A program made the position numbers and the translations under genes. The notes below the pieces were generated by a model. It searched no databases. It was given only the letters and a program-made list of their open reading frames with translations, and was not told where the DNA came from. Below are positions 1 to 9,026 of a stretch of DNA of 64,000 nt, one piece after another (the first letter of the stretch is position 1; each line of letters starts with the position of its first letter). This DNA comes from Streptomyces spororaveus (GTDB taxonomy: Bacteria > Actinomycetota > Actinomycetes > Streptomycetales > Streptomycetaceae), in the NCBI RefSeq assembly GCF_016755875.1, contig NZ_BNED01000005.1:4602001-4666000 (forward strand), given 5' to 3'.

Positions 1-76
1 CCCGGAAGGGGGCGAATGGGGGCCTGAATAGATGGCTGTCCGCATGATCGGCAGTGCGGCCAGGCAGGTTCCGCAG

Positions 77-1045
77 CTAGTTCCGGGCCATGGCGTACTC
101 GAAGCACGTCTCACAGACCTGGAGGGCGCCCTCCCCACCATCGATCAACGTGCCGCACTTCGCGCATTCGGTGAGGTTTCGGAACGCCTCGCCACAGTGG
201 AAGCAGAAGCCCCGGTCTTCCTCCTTGAAGGCGGCGACCCGGACGCTCTGCACCAGCGCTTCCCCGTCGCAGGCAGGGCATGTGTACCTGGGCGGGCTAC
301 CGCCGTCCTTGACCATGGAGAACCAGCTGTCGCCGAGGTGCTCGGCGGCGTACTCCTCGGCTGCCTGCTCCGGCTCCCACGGCACACCGCAGAAGAGACA
401 GGATGTCGCGCCCTCGTGGGCGACCATGGCCCACTGGCCGCAGGCCACGCACTGAACGACGTGCCTCGCCATGCTGTCGAGCTCGGGCTGGATCCTCGCC
501 ATACGCGACGTGACCAGAGCCTCCACTCGGCTCAGGCTCTCGCGCACGGTCCCCATGTGTGTGTCGAGGCTGGAGAGGTCATCCCCTGACAGGTGAGGCC
601 GGAGTTCCTGGTTCACGAAGTCGAGCAGGAAGTCCAGCACCAGCACAGTACGAGACCTGACCGCCAGCGCCGGCTCGGTGAGACCGAAGTGCTGCAGACG
701 GTTCCGCTGTGATGCGAGGTGCGTGATGTGGCCCTTGGCCTCTGACGGGACCTCCACGCCGGCATCGGCGCGCAGACGCTTGATCGCTGTGTCCACGTTG
801 CAGCTTTGGAACCCGCCGCGGTCGAAGGCGGCCCTGTCGGCCTCCTCCGCCTTCTTGAAGGTCAGCCGCCAGTCGAAGGCGATCAGCCGAGCTTTGAGAA
901 GCACCTCCGTCGCGGCCTGCAGATGGAGGACGGCGTACTTCAGGCTGCGAGGGCCTGGGGCCCCGTCGAGGTGCTCCATCACGCTGATCAGGTAGTCCAT
1001 CCCGTTTTCGACAGGCGGGAAGTGCACCTGCGGTTCCTCGGACAC
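77..1045 (-). CDS. Zinc-ribbon protein of unknown function
   Basis: I do not recognise this 322-residue protein. The N-terminal two thirds look alpha-helical, with no membrane segment or signal peptide. The C-terminal third carries six CxxC pairs (CVAC, CLFC, CPAC, CFHC, CAKC, CETC), enough for three zinc ribbons, so a nucleic-acid or protein-binding role is plausible but unproven. The start is GTG, preceded by a purine-rich GAGGGGAAC stretch. GC content looks slightly lower than in the neighbouring housekeeping genes. It stands alone, 168 bases beyond the 3' end of a tRNA-Ser on the same strand, a usual position for integrated elements, but no integrase is visible. Confidence 0.75.
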   Translation of the reverse strand: MSEEPQVHFPPVENGMDYLISVMEHLDGAPGPRSLKYAVLHLQAATEVLLKARLIAFDWRLTFKKAEEADRAAFDRGGFQSCNVDTAIKRLRADAGVEVPSEAKGHITHLASQRNRLQHFGLTEPALAVRSRTVLVLDFLLDFVNQELRPHLSGDDLSSLDTHMGTVRESLSRVEALVTSRMARIQPELDSMARHVVQCVACGQWAMVAHEGATSCLFCGVPWEPEQAAEEYAAEHLGDSWFSMVKDGGSPPRYTCPACDGEALVQSVRVAAFKEEDRGFCFHCGEAFRNLTECAKCGTLIDGGEGALQVCETCFEYAMARN

Positions 1046-1161
1046 CTTCGTTCCCCTCGTGCAGCTCTGGGTGCGTGGTTCGGGTCACACGGTGACGGAT
1101 AGCGGCCTCGGCATGCACGTCTGCGGGCGAACTGAGACCAAAAGTGAGACCACGGAACGCA

Positions 1162-1195
1162 GAAGGCCCCGGCCGGTTTCCCGGTCGGGGCCTTC
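1162..1195 (-). terminator. Terminator-like hairpin after tRNA-Ser
   Basis: A 15-pair hairpin: GAAGGCCCCG at 1162-1171 pairs with CGGGGCCTTC at 1186-1195, with a further inner CCGG/CCGG pairing and a four-base loop. It lies 18 bases past the 3' end of the minus-strand tRNA-Ser. There is little U-tail, as is usual for Streptomyces terminators. Confidence 0.75.
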
Positions 1196-1213
1196 AAGTG
1201 CCCGGTGAGGCAC

Positions 1214-1301
1214 TGGCGGAGGATACGAGATTCGAACTCGTGAGGGGTTGCCCCCAACACGCTTTCCAAGCGTGCGCCCTAGGCCACTAGGCGAATCCTC
1301 C
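1214..1301 (-). tRNA. tRNA-Ser (anticodon GGA), CCA encoded
   Basis: On the minus strand this starts GGAGGAT and ends ATCCTCC-G-CCA, so the seven-pair acceptor stem closes, G is the discriminator and CCA is encoded. The anticodon arm CGCTTGGAAAGCG gives anticodon GGA (serine). The long variable arm (GTTGGGGGCAACCCC region) and TTCGAAT T-loop fit a class II tRNA-Ser of 88 nt. Confidence 0.96.
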
Positions 1302-1399
1302 GCCGCAAACAATACAAGACGTTGAGGGGTGCTCGCGAACGTGATCGTCGCGCCGGGGGCAGGTCGGGGTCCGGCTCGATTCCGGGGGCTTCCATCCGC

Positions 1400-1405
1400 T
1401 AGGGT
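1400..1405 (+). promoter_or_regulatory. -10 element of the SRP RNA promoter
   Basis: TAGGGT fits the TANNNT -10 consensus and lies seven bases before the base where the SRP RNA stem begins (1413), the expected distance to a start site. The -35 is weak (TCGATT at 1376-1381, spacer 18). Confidence 0.55.
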
Positions 1406-1412
1406 GGGGCCA

Positions 1413-1498
1413 GCCCCTCACGTGGCGCTATCTCACCCAACTCCCCCAGGGCCGGAAGGCAGCAAGGGTAAGTGGGCTCTGGCGGGTGCGTGGGGGGC
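1413..1498 (+). ncRNA. ffs: Small signal recognition particle RNA (4.5S/scRNA)
   Basis: The conserved SRP tip, GGGCCGGAAGGCAGC, lies at 1449-1463 and contains the GGAA tetraloop with the flanking internal loop that binds Ffh. The ends pair perfectly: GCCCCTCACG at 1413-1422 with CGTGGGGGGC at 1489-1498, giving an 86-nt hairpin close to the roughly 82-nt scRNA known from Streptomyces. This RNA with Ffh targets nascent membrane and secreted proteins to the translocon. The position just before dnaX is the usual one in Streptomyces. The ends are set by the pairing and may be off by a few bases. Confidence 0.93.
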
Positions 1499-1595
1499 GC
1501 CTTGCGTTCCGGGCGCGGTCAAAGCGCGGTCCGGGACGGCCTCCCGGGGCTTCGGCGGGCCGCTGATGTCGGTGGGCCCGGATAACCTCGTATAC

Positions 1596-3761
1596 GTGTC
1601 GTCCCTTGCGCTGTACCGCCGCTATCGCCCCGAGTCGTTCGCCGAGGTCATCGGGCAGGAGCATGTCACTGCCCCGCTGATGCAGGCCCTGCGGAACAAC
1701 CGGGTCAATCACGCGTACCTGTTCAGCGGGCCGCGCGGCTGCGGCAAGACGACCAGCGCGCGCATCCTCGCCCGGTGTCTGAACTGTGAGCAGGGTCCCA
1801 CCCCCACCCCCTGCGGGGAGTGCCAGTCCTGCCGGGACCTGGCCAGGAACGGGCCGGGGTCCATCGACGTCATCGAGATCGACGCCGCCTCGCACGGTGG
1901 TGTGGACGACGCCCGTGACCTGCGCGAGAAGGCCTTCTTCGGGCCGGCCTCCAGCCGCTACAAGATCTACATCATCGACGAGGCCCACATGGTCACCCCG
2001 CAGGGCTTCAACGCCCTGCTGAAGGTGGTCGAGGAGCCGCCGGAGCACCTCAAGTTCATCTTCGCCACCACCGAGCCGGAGAAGGTGATCGGGACCATCC
2101 GGTCCCGGACGCACCACTATCCCTTCCGGCTGGTGCCGCCCGGCACCCTGCGGGACTACCTGGGCGAGGTCTGCGGGCGGGAGGGCGCCGCGGTCGAGGA
2201 CGGCGTGCTGCCCCTCGTCGTGCGCGCCGGCGCCGGGTCCGTCCGTGACTCGATGTCCGTCATGGACCAGCTGCTCGCCGGTGCCGGTGACGACGGTGTG
2301 ACGTACGCCATGGCCGCCTCCCTGCTCGGTTACACCGAGGGGTCCCTGATCGACTCCGTCATCGACGCCTTCGCCGCCGGGGACGGGGCCGCCGCCTTCG
2401 AGGTCGTCGGCCGGGTGGTGGAGGGCGGGAACGACCCGCGCCGGTTCGTCGCCGACCTGCTGGAGCGGCTGCGCGACCTGGTGATCCTGGCCGCCGTGCC
2501 GGACGCCGGGGAGAAGGGGCTGATCGACGCCCCCGCCGATGTCGTGGAGCGCATGCAGGCCCAGGCGTCCGTCTTCGGGGCCGCCGAGCTGTCGCGCGCC
2601 GCCGATCTGGTCAACGCGGGCCTCACCGAGATGCGCGGCGCGAACGCGCCGAGGCTGCAGCTGGAGCTGATCTGCGCCCGCGTGCTGCTGCCCGCCGCCT
2701 TCGACGACGAGCGGTCCGTCCAGGCCCGGCTGGACCGGCTGGAGCGCAGCGGCCCGCCCGCCGCCGCCTTCGCTGCGCCGCCGGCCGCCGCGCCCGCCAT
2801 GGGGTACGTGCCCGGGCCCGAGGCGCATGCCATGGCGCCCGCCGGTCCCGGTGGAGGTGCGGCCGCCGCGCGCGCCGCCGCCCCCGTGCCCGCTCCGGCC
2901 CCGGTGCAGGCGCCCGAGCCGGTCCAGGCCGCCCCGGCCCCCGCTCCCGCCGCCCCGGCCCCCGGCGCCTGGCCCGGCGCCGCCCAGCCCGGCAGCGGTG
3001 CTCCCGGCGCCTGGCCCGGCGCGGCGGCTCCGGCCGCGGCGGCGCCGGCTCCCGCCGCGGGTGCCTGGCCCACCGCGGCCGCGTCGGCCCCGGCCCCCGC
3101 CTCCGCGCCCGTGGCTCCGGCCGCCGCCCCCGCCGCGGCCGCCCCGGCCGCCGCGCCCTCCCCCGGCATGGCCGCCGGAGCCGGGCAGGTGCAGGCGATG
3201 TGGCCGGGCGTCCTGGAGGCGGTCAAGAACCGCCGCCGCTTCACCTGGATCCTGCTCAGCCAGAACGCCCAGGTCACCGGCTTCGACGGGACCACCCTCC
3301 AGCTGGGCTTCCCCAATGTCGGAGCCCGCGACAACTTCGCCAGCAGCGGCAGCGAGGACGTCCTCAAGGCGGTCCTGGCCGAGCAGTTCCAGGTCAACTG
3401 GAAGATCGAGGCCGTCATCGGCGGCGGCTCCCCGGCCCCGGTCCAGCCCTCCTCGTACGGCTCCTCCTCCTACGGGGCCCCGGCCGCGCCCGCCCCCGCC
3501 TACAGCCCGCCGCCCCCGGCGCAGCAGCAGGCCCCCGCCCCGCAGGCCCCGCCGCAGCAGCAGTACCCGTCGCAGCAGCAGCCCCAGCATGCGGCTCCCG
3601 CCCCGCAGCCGCCCGTACAGCAGGCGCCCCCGCCGGTCGCCCCCGAGGACGACTTTGCGGAGGAGGACGATCCCGACCTCGTCGAGAGCGCCCTGACCGG
3701 ACACGACCTGATCGTGCGCGAGCTCGGAGCCACCGTTGTGGAGGAATACACAAACGAGTAG
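1596..3761 (+). CDS. dnaX: DNA polymerase III subunit gamma/tau
   Basis: Clamp-loader ATPase subunit of the replicative polymerase (721 residues). The N-terminus [17 protein letters not shown] is the family signature. The Walker [12 protein letters not shown] lies near residue 45, four zinc-binding cysteines follow (CLNC, CGEC, C), and Walker B is IIDEAH. The DnaX clamp-loader domains run to about residue 370. The rest has two long Ala/Pro/Gln-rich linkers around a conserved patch (about 530-610) and an acidic tail. I chose GTG at 1596 because the protein should begin just before [11 protein letters not shown]; an in-frame ATG at 1566 is the alternative. I found no A AAA AAG slippery site, so a ribosomal frameshift making gamma is not apparent. 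Confidence 0.95.
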   Translation: MSSLALYRRYRPESFAEVIGQEHVTAPLMQALRNNRVNHAYLFSGPRGCGKTTSARILARCLNCEQGPTPTPCGECQSCRDLARNGPGSIDVIEIDAASHGGVDDARDLREKAFFGPASSRYKIYIIDEAHMVTPQGFNALLKVVEEPPEHLKFIFATTEPEKVIGTIRSRTHHYPFRLVPPGTLRDYLGEVCGREGAAVEDGVLPLVVRAGAGSVRDSMSVMDQLLAGAGDDGVTYAMAASLLGYTEGSLIDSVIDAFAAGDGAAAFEVVGRVVEGGNDPRRFVADLLERLRDLVILAAVPDAGEKGLIDAPADVVERMQAQASVFGAAELSRAADLVNAGLTEMRGANAPRLQLELICARVLLPAAFDDERSVQARLDRLERSGPPAAAFAAPPAAAPAMGYVPGPEAHAMAPAGPGGGAAAARAAAPVPAPAPVQAPEPVQAAPAPAPAAPAPGAWPGAAQPGSGAPGAWPGAAAPAAAAPAPAAGAWPTAAASAPAPASAPVAPAAAPAAAAPAAAPSPGMAAGAGQVQAMWPGVLEAVKNRRRFTWILLSQNAQVTGFDGTTLQLGFPNVGARDNFASSGSEDVLKAVLAEQFQVNWKIEAVIGGGSPAPVQPSSYGSSSYGAPAAPAPAYSPPPPAQQQAPAPQAPPQQQYPSQQQPQHAAPAPQPPVQQAPPPVAPEDDFAEEDDPDLVESALTGHDLIVRELGATVVEEYTNE

Positions 3762-3808
3762 CCGGTCCTGATTGGGTGGCCGCACGAAGGCGACCGCCCC
3801 GTCCCGGC

Positions 3809-3814
3809 TAGGCT
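3809..3814 (+). promoter_or_regulatory. -10 element of a possible leaderless purD promoter
   Basis: TAGGCT ends exactly seven bases before the purD GTG at 3822, and no Shine-Dalgarno sequence lies between. Transcription would begin at or one base before the start codon. No good -35 was found. Confidence 0.45.
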
Positions 3815-3821
3815 GAGCAGC

Positions 3822-5075
3822 GTGAAGGTCCTCGTCATCGGCGGCGGCGCCCGCGAACATGCCCTGTGCCGCTCTCTGTCCCTCGACCCCGACGTCTCCG
3901 CGCTGTACTGCGCTCCCGGCAACGCCGGCATCGCCGAGGTGGCCGAGCTCCGCCCGGTCGACGCCCTCGACGGCGGCGCCGTCGCCGCTCTCGCCACCGA
4001 ACTCGGCGCCGGCCTGGTCGTCGTCGGCCCGGAGGCCCCGCTGGTCGCCGGCGTCGCCGACGCCGTGCGTGCCGCCGGGATCCCCGTCTTCGGCCCGTCC
4101 GCCGAGGCCGCGCAGCTCGAAGGCTCCAAGGCCTTCGCCAAGGACGTGATGGCCGCGGCCGGGGTCCCGACCGCGCGCAGCTACGTCTGCACCACCCCCG
4201 AGGAGGTGGACGAGGCCCTCGACGCCTTCGGTGCCCCGTACGTCGTCAAGGACGACGGCCTCGCCGCCGGCAAGGGCGTCGTGGTCACCGACGACCTGGC
4301 GGCCGCCCGTGCGCACGCGCTCGCCTGCGACCGGGTGGTCATCGAGGAGTACCTCGACGGCCCCGAGGTCTCCCTCTTCGCCATCACCGACGGCGTCACC
4401 GTGGTCCCGCTCCAGCCGGCGCAGGACTTCAAGCGCGCCCTGGACGGCGACGAAGGTCCCAACACCGGCGGCATGGGCGCGTACTCCCCGCTGCCCTGGG
4501 CCGACCCGAAGCTGGTCGACGAGGTCATGGAGCTGGTCCTCCAGCCGACCGTCGACGAGCTCCGCCGCCGTGGCACCCCCTTCTCCGGGCTGCTCTACGC
4601 GGGCCTCGCGATCACCGGCCGCGGTACCCGGGTCATCGAGTTCAACGCCCGGTTCGGCGACCCCGAGACCCAGGTGGTCCTCGCCCGGCTGCGCACCCCG
4701 CTCGCGGGCGTGCTGCTGGGCGCCGCCAAGGGCACCCTGGACGCCGTACCCCCGCTGGTCTGGCGTGAGGACGCGGCCGTCACGGTGGTCATCGCCTCCC
4801 ACAACTACCCCGAGACCCCCCGCACCGGGGACCCGATCGAGGGCCTGGCCGAGGTGGCCGCCGAGGACGGGCCGGACGCCTACGTGCTGCACGCCGGGAC
4901 CCGCCGCGAGGGCGACGCGGTGGTCAGCGCGGGCGGCCGCGTGCTGTCGGTGACGGCGACCGGTTCCGACCTGGCGCAGGCGCGCGAGAAGGCGTATAAG
5001 GCGGTGGCCCGCGTCCGTCTCGACGGTTCGCAGCACCGTACGGACATCGCCGCCAAGGCGGCCGAGGGTCGCTGA
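3822..5075 (+). CDS. purD: Phosphoribosylamine-glycine ligase (GAR synthetase)
   Basis: Second step of de novo purine synthesis: joins glycine to phosphoribosylamine with ATP, in the cytosol. At 417 residues it has normal length. The N-terminus [18 protein letters not shown] is diagnostic, followed by the ATP-grasp core ([16 protein letters not shown] near residue 140), [12 protein letters not shown] and the metal-binding [11 protein letters not shown] near 270. It lies 60 bases after dnaX, as in other Streptomyces. The start lacks a Shine-Dalgarno, and a -10-like TAGGCT lies just upstream. Confidence 0.97.
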   Translation: MKVLVIGGGAREHALCRSLSLDPDVSALYCAPGNAGIAEVAELRPVDALDGGAVAALATELGAGLVVVGPEAPLVAGVADAVRAAGIPVFGPSAEAAQLEGSKAFAKDVMAAAGVPTARSYVCTTPEEVDEALDAFGAPYVVKDDGLAAGKGVVVTDDLAAARAHALACDRVVIEEYLDGPEVSLFAITDGVTVVPLQPAQDFKRALDGDEGPNTGGMGAYSPLPWADPKLVDEVMELVLQPTVDELRRRGTPFSGLLYAGLAITGRGTRVIEFNARFGDPETQVVLARLRTPLAGVLLGAAKGTLDAVPPLVWREDAAVTVVIASHNYPETPRTGDPIEGLAEVAAEDGPDAYVLHAGTRREGDAVVSAGGRVLSVTATGSDLAQAREKAYKAVARVRLDGSQHRTDIAAKAAEGR

Positions 5076-5363
5076 CCAGCGGCTCCGCAGACCCGCGGGC
5101 CCGGTGCGCACCTTGTGCGCCCGGGCCCGCGGGCGTGTCCGCGTGCGACTGCATCCGGCCGCGTTCGAAAGCATCCACCTTTACCCAAAGCCATTCCATC
5201 GGGTGATCGTCACCCGGTCTGCCTGACGCCCGCGCGGACCCCAACTAGGGTGCGATGCCAAGCATTCCGGCACTTGGCCCACCGGCATTGCGATGTCAGT
5301 GGCGGGTGTCACAGTGGGGGAGTGAGCAACGTCGCCGCAGGGCAGAGGGGGTGAGGTCCGGCC

Positions 5364-7190
5364 GTGTCCGGAACCGGTTCGATCATGGAAGCGGGCGCAC
5401 CGTCCGCGCGTTCCCGCGCTCTGGCCGTGCTGCGGGTGCGCAGCAGGGCCTTGGCCGTCGGGCTGCTGCCCGCCGCCCTCGCCGTGGTCCTGGTGGCCGC
5501 CCGGGCCACGGGCCGGCTGGCCGGTGACCCCTGGCCCGCGGTGACCCTCGTCGTGTGCGCCGTCGCCGCGCTGGTGCTGCTCGTCGGCGGTGCCTTCGCC
5601 GCGGTGGTGCTGCGGGCCGGCCCCGCCGTGACCCCGACGGTGCCGCTCTCCGAGGCCGCCGCGCCCGATCTCTACCGGCTGGTGCGCGACCTGGCGGACC
5701 GGATGGACGTGCCGGCCCCCTCCGCGATAGCCCTGACGCCGGACTGCGACAGCTGGCTGGAGGACCGCAGCCACGCGGCCCACCGGCGTGGCGCCGCCCG
5801 TGTCCTCGGCGCCGCGGCCGGTCCCGCCGGGCCGGAGTCCGAGCCGGGCGCGGCCCCGGTCCTGGTGATCGGCTCGCCCTTCCTGTGGTGGATGCGCGTC
5901 GCGGAGCTGCGGGCGGTCCTCGCGCCCGTCGTCGCCGGTACGGGCCCTTCCGCGCACCCGGACATAGCCGACGCGCGCGGGTTCGTGCGCGGCCTGGACG
6001 CGGCCGTGGACGTGGGTACCCGGCGCGGCCTCGGCTGGATCTCCCCGCCGGCCCGGCTGCTGCTGCGGCTGTGCCGGACGGACGCCGCCGAGATGGAGCG
6101 GGGGGTGGCCGCGGCCGCCTCGGACCGTGCACAGGGTGTGGACTACGGGCTGCGCATCGTCGCCCAGGAGCAGGTCGGCCTCGCCTACGCGGGCTGGGAC
6201 CGGCTGCTGACCCGGGTCGCGCTGCCCGCCTGGCGGATGGGCCGCTGGCCGGCGCACCTGGACGCCGGAGTGGTCTCCGCGCTGACCGAGCTGTCCCGGC
6301 GGGACCGGCTGGCCGAGGGGTTCACCTCGCGGCTGGGCGAGCGCCCCGCCTGTGACCTGCTGGAGCAGCCCGGGCTGATCGACGAGGCGACCTCGCTGCT
6401 GGCCGCGCGGCTCTTCCACGGCGGTCCGGCCGAGGCCGGGCCGGACTGGTCCCCGGTGGACTGGACGGCCTATCCGGAGGAGGTCGTGGACCGCAAGTGG
6501 CGGACGGAGGCGGCCCGCCTGCACGCCGCCCTGGACGCCCTGGCCGTCCCGGCGGGGCTGACGGCGGGCCCCGCGGGATCCCCCGCCCCGGCCTCCTCGG
6601 CCCCCGGGGCGGCCCCTGCCGCCCCGAACGGCCGCGCCGGGGCCGCGACCCGGCCCGGTTCCCCGGGCTCCGCAGGAGCGGCCGGAGCGGCCGGAGCGGC
6701 GGGCCCCGCCACGCTCGCGGCCGCCGACTCCCCCTCGCCCGCCGCGGACGCCTTCACCGGCCCCACCCTGGAGCGGGTGCTGGGCTACCTCACGGACCCC
6801 GGCGGCGAGGGTGCGGCCGGCGAGGCGCTGGCCGGCCGGATCACCGGTGAGCTGGCCCGCGAGGAGCGGGCCGCCGGACCGGCCGCCGGGGCCGGGAAGG
6901 CGCGCGGCGCGGACGCCGTCCCGCTGTTCCCGCTCCAGCCGCCGCGCAGCGGCCGGGACCTGCTGGCCGACCACGTCACGGCGATGGTGTGCTGCGCGGC
7001 CGTGGACTCGGCCGGGGCCGCCCCCGGGCTGGACTGGCTCGACGGTCCCGTCCTGCTGGTGGGCGGCGACCGCCGCTCCGACCTGGCGCCGCGCGTGCTG
7101 TGCCTGGTCGAGGACGGGAACCCGGAGCCGCTGCGGGACTGGCTCTCGGCCCTGGGCGTCCGCCCGGAGAAGCCGGTCCGCCTGGTCTGA
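5364..7190 (+). CDS. Membrane protein resembling a degenerate M48 peptidase
   Basis: 608 residues. Two hydrophobic segments (about 28-46 and 54-80) anchor the N-terminus. The following region (PDLYRLVRDLADRMDVPAPSA, then a WWMRVAELRAVLAPVVAG block near residue 175-192) is laid out like M48 peptidases, where that block would read ELRAVLAHELxH. Here the HExxH zinc motif is absent, so if the relation is real the protein is not a peptidase. A Pro/Ala-rich stretch of about 100 residues (395-470) precedes a C-terminal domain. The GTG start follows a purine-rich GAGGGGGTGAGG. It sits between purD and a DMFase-like gene. Function unknown. Confidence 0.85.
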   Translation: MSGTGSIMEAGAPSARSRALAVLRVRSRALAVGLLPAALAVVLVAARATGRLAGDPWPAVTLVVCAVAALVLLVGGAFAAVVLRAGPAVTPTVPLSEAAAPDLYRLVRDLADRMDVPAPSAIALTPDCDSWLEDRSHAAHRRGAARVLGAAAGPAGPESEPGAAPVLVIGSPFLWWMRVAELRAVLAPVVAGTGPSAHPDIADARGFVRGLDAAVDVGTRRGLGWISPPARLLLRLCRTDAAEMERGVAAAASDRAQGVDYGLRIVAQEQVGLAYAGWDRLLTRVALPAWRMGRWPAHLDAGVVSALTELSRRDRLAEGFTSRLGERPACDLLEQPGLIDEATSLLAARLFHGGPAEAGPDWSPVDWTAYPEEVVDRKWRTEAARLHAALDALAVPAGLTAGPAGSPAPASSAPGAAPAAPNGRAGAATRPGSPGSAGAAGAAGAAGPATLAAADSPSPAADAFTGPTLERVLGYLTDPGGEGAAGEALAGRITGELAREERAAGPAAGAGKARGADAVPLFPLQPPRSGRDLLADHVTAMVCCAAVDSAGAAPGLDWLDGPVLLVGGDRRSDLAPRVLCLVEDGNPEPLRDWLSALGVRPEKPVRLV

Positions 7191-7429
7191 GGCGGGCCGA
7201 GGGGCGCCCCCGGGAGGGCTACGGCTCGTACGGGCAACCGGATGCCAATGTTCCGATCCCGTCAATTCGCGACGAACAGTGACGGACTGCGTGCGTTATG
7301 TGATGTGCTGGGACCGGTCGCGGCGGGAGGACCTGGACCGGGCAGCGCGGATCACCGTCCCGGTTCGGCCAGGAGCCGCGCCCCGAGGCGATGTACGCCC
7401 GTTCGGGGGTGCGAGGGAGGGGAGCGGTC

Positions 7430-8917
7430 ATGGGTGCGGACCAGATCCGGCGTTGGGAGTCAGGTGCGCTCGCGCACGCGGTGTCCGACCCCTTCGGGCA
7501 GGGCCCCCTGCCCTGGTTCCGGGGAAGCGAGCTCTACTTCGACGACACCGGCCAGGTCGTGCCCTGGTACGTGGACCCGGCCGCCGCGGCCGCCGGAACC
7601 GGCCAGATCCCGCGCGCCCGCGGCAACGGCGGTCCCCGCACCGCCGACGACGTCCACCGGCAGATCAAGGGCTTCGCCTCCACCGGCGGCGTGACCCCGG
7701 GCGAGGCCATCGACTTCCACATCACCGTCGACCCGCCCCAGCAGTTCTCCGTCGACGTCTACCGGATCGGCCACTACGGCGGCGACGGAGCCTCCAAGAT
7801 CACCACCAGCCCCCGGCTCTCCGGCATCGTCCAGCCGGCCCCGCTCGCCGCCGACCGCACCGTCTCCTGCCACCACTGGTGGCTGTCCTGGCGCCTCCAG
7901 GTCCCCTCCTACTGGAGCGTCGGCGCGTATGTCGCCGTCCTCACCACCGCCGACGGCTACCGCTCCCACATCCCCTTCACGGTCCGCGACGACCACCCCG
8001 CCGACCTCCTGCTCCTGCTCCCCGACATCACCTGGCAGGCCTACAACCTCTACCCGGAGGACGGCCGCACCGGCGCCAGCCTCTACCACGCCTGGGACGA
8101 GCAGGGCCGGCTGCTCGGCGAGCAGGACGCCGCCGTCACCGTGTCCTTCGACCGCCCCTACGCGGGCGCGGGCCTGCCGCTGCACGTCGGCCACGCCTAC
8201 GACTTCATCCGCTGGGCCGAGCGCTACGGCTACGACATCGCCTACGCCGACACCCGCGACCTGCACGCCGGCCGGGTCGACCCCACCCGCTACCGCGGTC
8301 TGGTCTTCCCCGGCCATGACGAGTACTGGTCGGCCCCCATGCGCCGCACCGTCGAGCGCGCCCGCCGGCACGGCACCTCGCTCGTCTTCCTCTCCGCCAA
8401 CACCATGTACTGGCAGGTCGAGCTCGGCCCGTCCCCCTCCGGGGTCGACGACCGGCTCCTCACCTGCCGAAAACGGCGCGGCCCGGGCCGCCCCAGCCTG
8501 TGGCGCGAGGTCGACCGCCCGGAGCAGCAGCTGCTCGGCATCCAGTACGCGGGCCGGGTCCCCGAACCCGCTCCCCTGATCGTGCGCAATGCCACGCACT
8601 GGCTCTGGGACTCCACCGGCGCCGGCGAGAACGACGAGCTGCCCGGACTGGTCGCGGGCGAGGCCGACCGCTACTTCCCGCGCACCCAGCTCCCCGAGCA
8701 CCAGGACCGGATCCTGCTGGCGCACTCCCCGTACCTCGACAGCGAGGGCCACCGCCGCCACCAGGAGACCTCCCTCTACCGGGCGCCCAGCGGCGCGCTG
8801 GTCTTCGCCTCCGGCACCTTCGCCTGGTCCCCGGCGCTCGACCGCCCCGGCCACGTCGACGAGCGGGTCCAGCGGGCCACGGCCAATCTCCTCGACCGGA
8901 TCTGCAAGCACGACTGA
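7430..8917 (+). CDS. N,N-dimethylformamidase beta-subunit-like protein
   Basis: 495 residues, no signal peptide. Blocks such as VDVYRIGHYGGDGA, a PDITWQAYN block, YDFIRWAERYGYDIAYADT and VFPGHDEYWS match, in my recollection, the family built on the C-terminal domain of the DMFase large subunit. These proteins are common in actinobacteria and mostly uncharacterised, so formamide hydrolysis is not established. The small subunit gene is not nearby. I chose ATG at 7430 because GGGAGGGGA sits just upstream; the frame is open 13 codons further. It lies about 110 bases before purC. Confidence 0.88.
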   Translation: MGADQIRRWESGALAHAVSDPFGQGPLPWFRGSELYFDDTGQVVPWYVDPAAAAAGTGQIPRARGNGGPRTADDVHRQIKGFASTGGVTPGEAIDFHITVDPPQQFSVDVYRIGHYGGDGASKITTSPRLSGIVQPAPLAADRTVSCHHWWLSWRLQVPSYWSVGAYVAVLTTADGYRSHIPFTVRDDHPADLLLLLPDITWQAYNLYPEDGRTGASLYHAWDEQGRLLGEQDAAVTVSFDRPYAGAGLPLHVGHAYDFIRWAERYGYDIAYADTRDLHAGRVDPTRYRGLVFPGHDEYWSAPMRRTVERARRHGTSLVFLSANTMYWQVELGPSPSGVDDRLLTCRKRRGPGRPSLWREVDRPEQQLLGIQYAGRVPEPAPLIVRNATHWLWDSTGAGENDELPGLVAGEADRYFPRTQLPEHQDRILLAHSPYLDSEGHRRHQETSLYRAPSGALVFASGTFAWSPALDRPGHVDERVQRATANLLDRICKHD

Positions 8918-9026
8918 TCCGGCAACCGGCCCGCGACCGGCCCGCAGCGCGGACCCCTGTCCGCGGACGGGGCCGCCGGTGCGCGAGAATCGGGGTGCGC
9001 TTCATACAGATCTACAGGGAGACCCC

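Noticed and set aside
1596..3761. Programmed frameshift in dnaX
   Set aside because: No A AAA AAG-type slippery run with following hairpin was found in the coding sequence.
1428..5174. Very long minus-strand open frame (about 1250 codons) opposite dnaX and purD
   Set aside because: It mirrors the codon bias of the real plus-strand genes, matches no family and covers two certain genes. Similar mirror frames at 15464-18043 (minus), 28622-32506 (plus) and 37092-39614 (minus) were rejected for the same reason.
7191..7429. Start of the DMFase-like gene at 7391
   Set aside because: The frame is open there, but the clear Shine-Dalgarno GGGAGGGGA fits the ATG at 7430.
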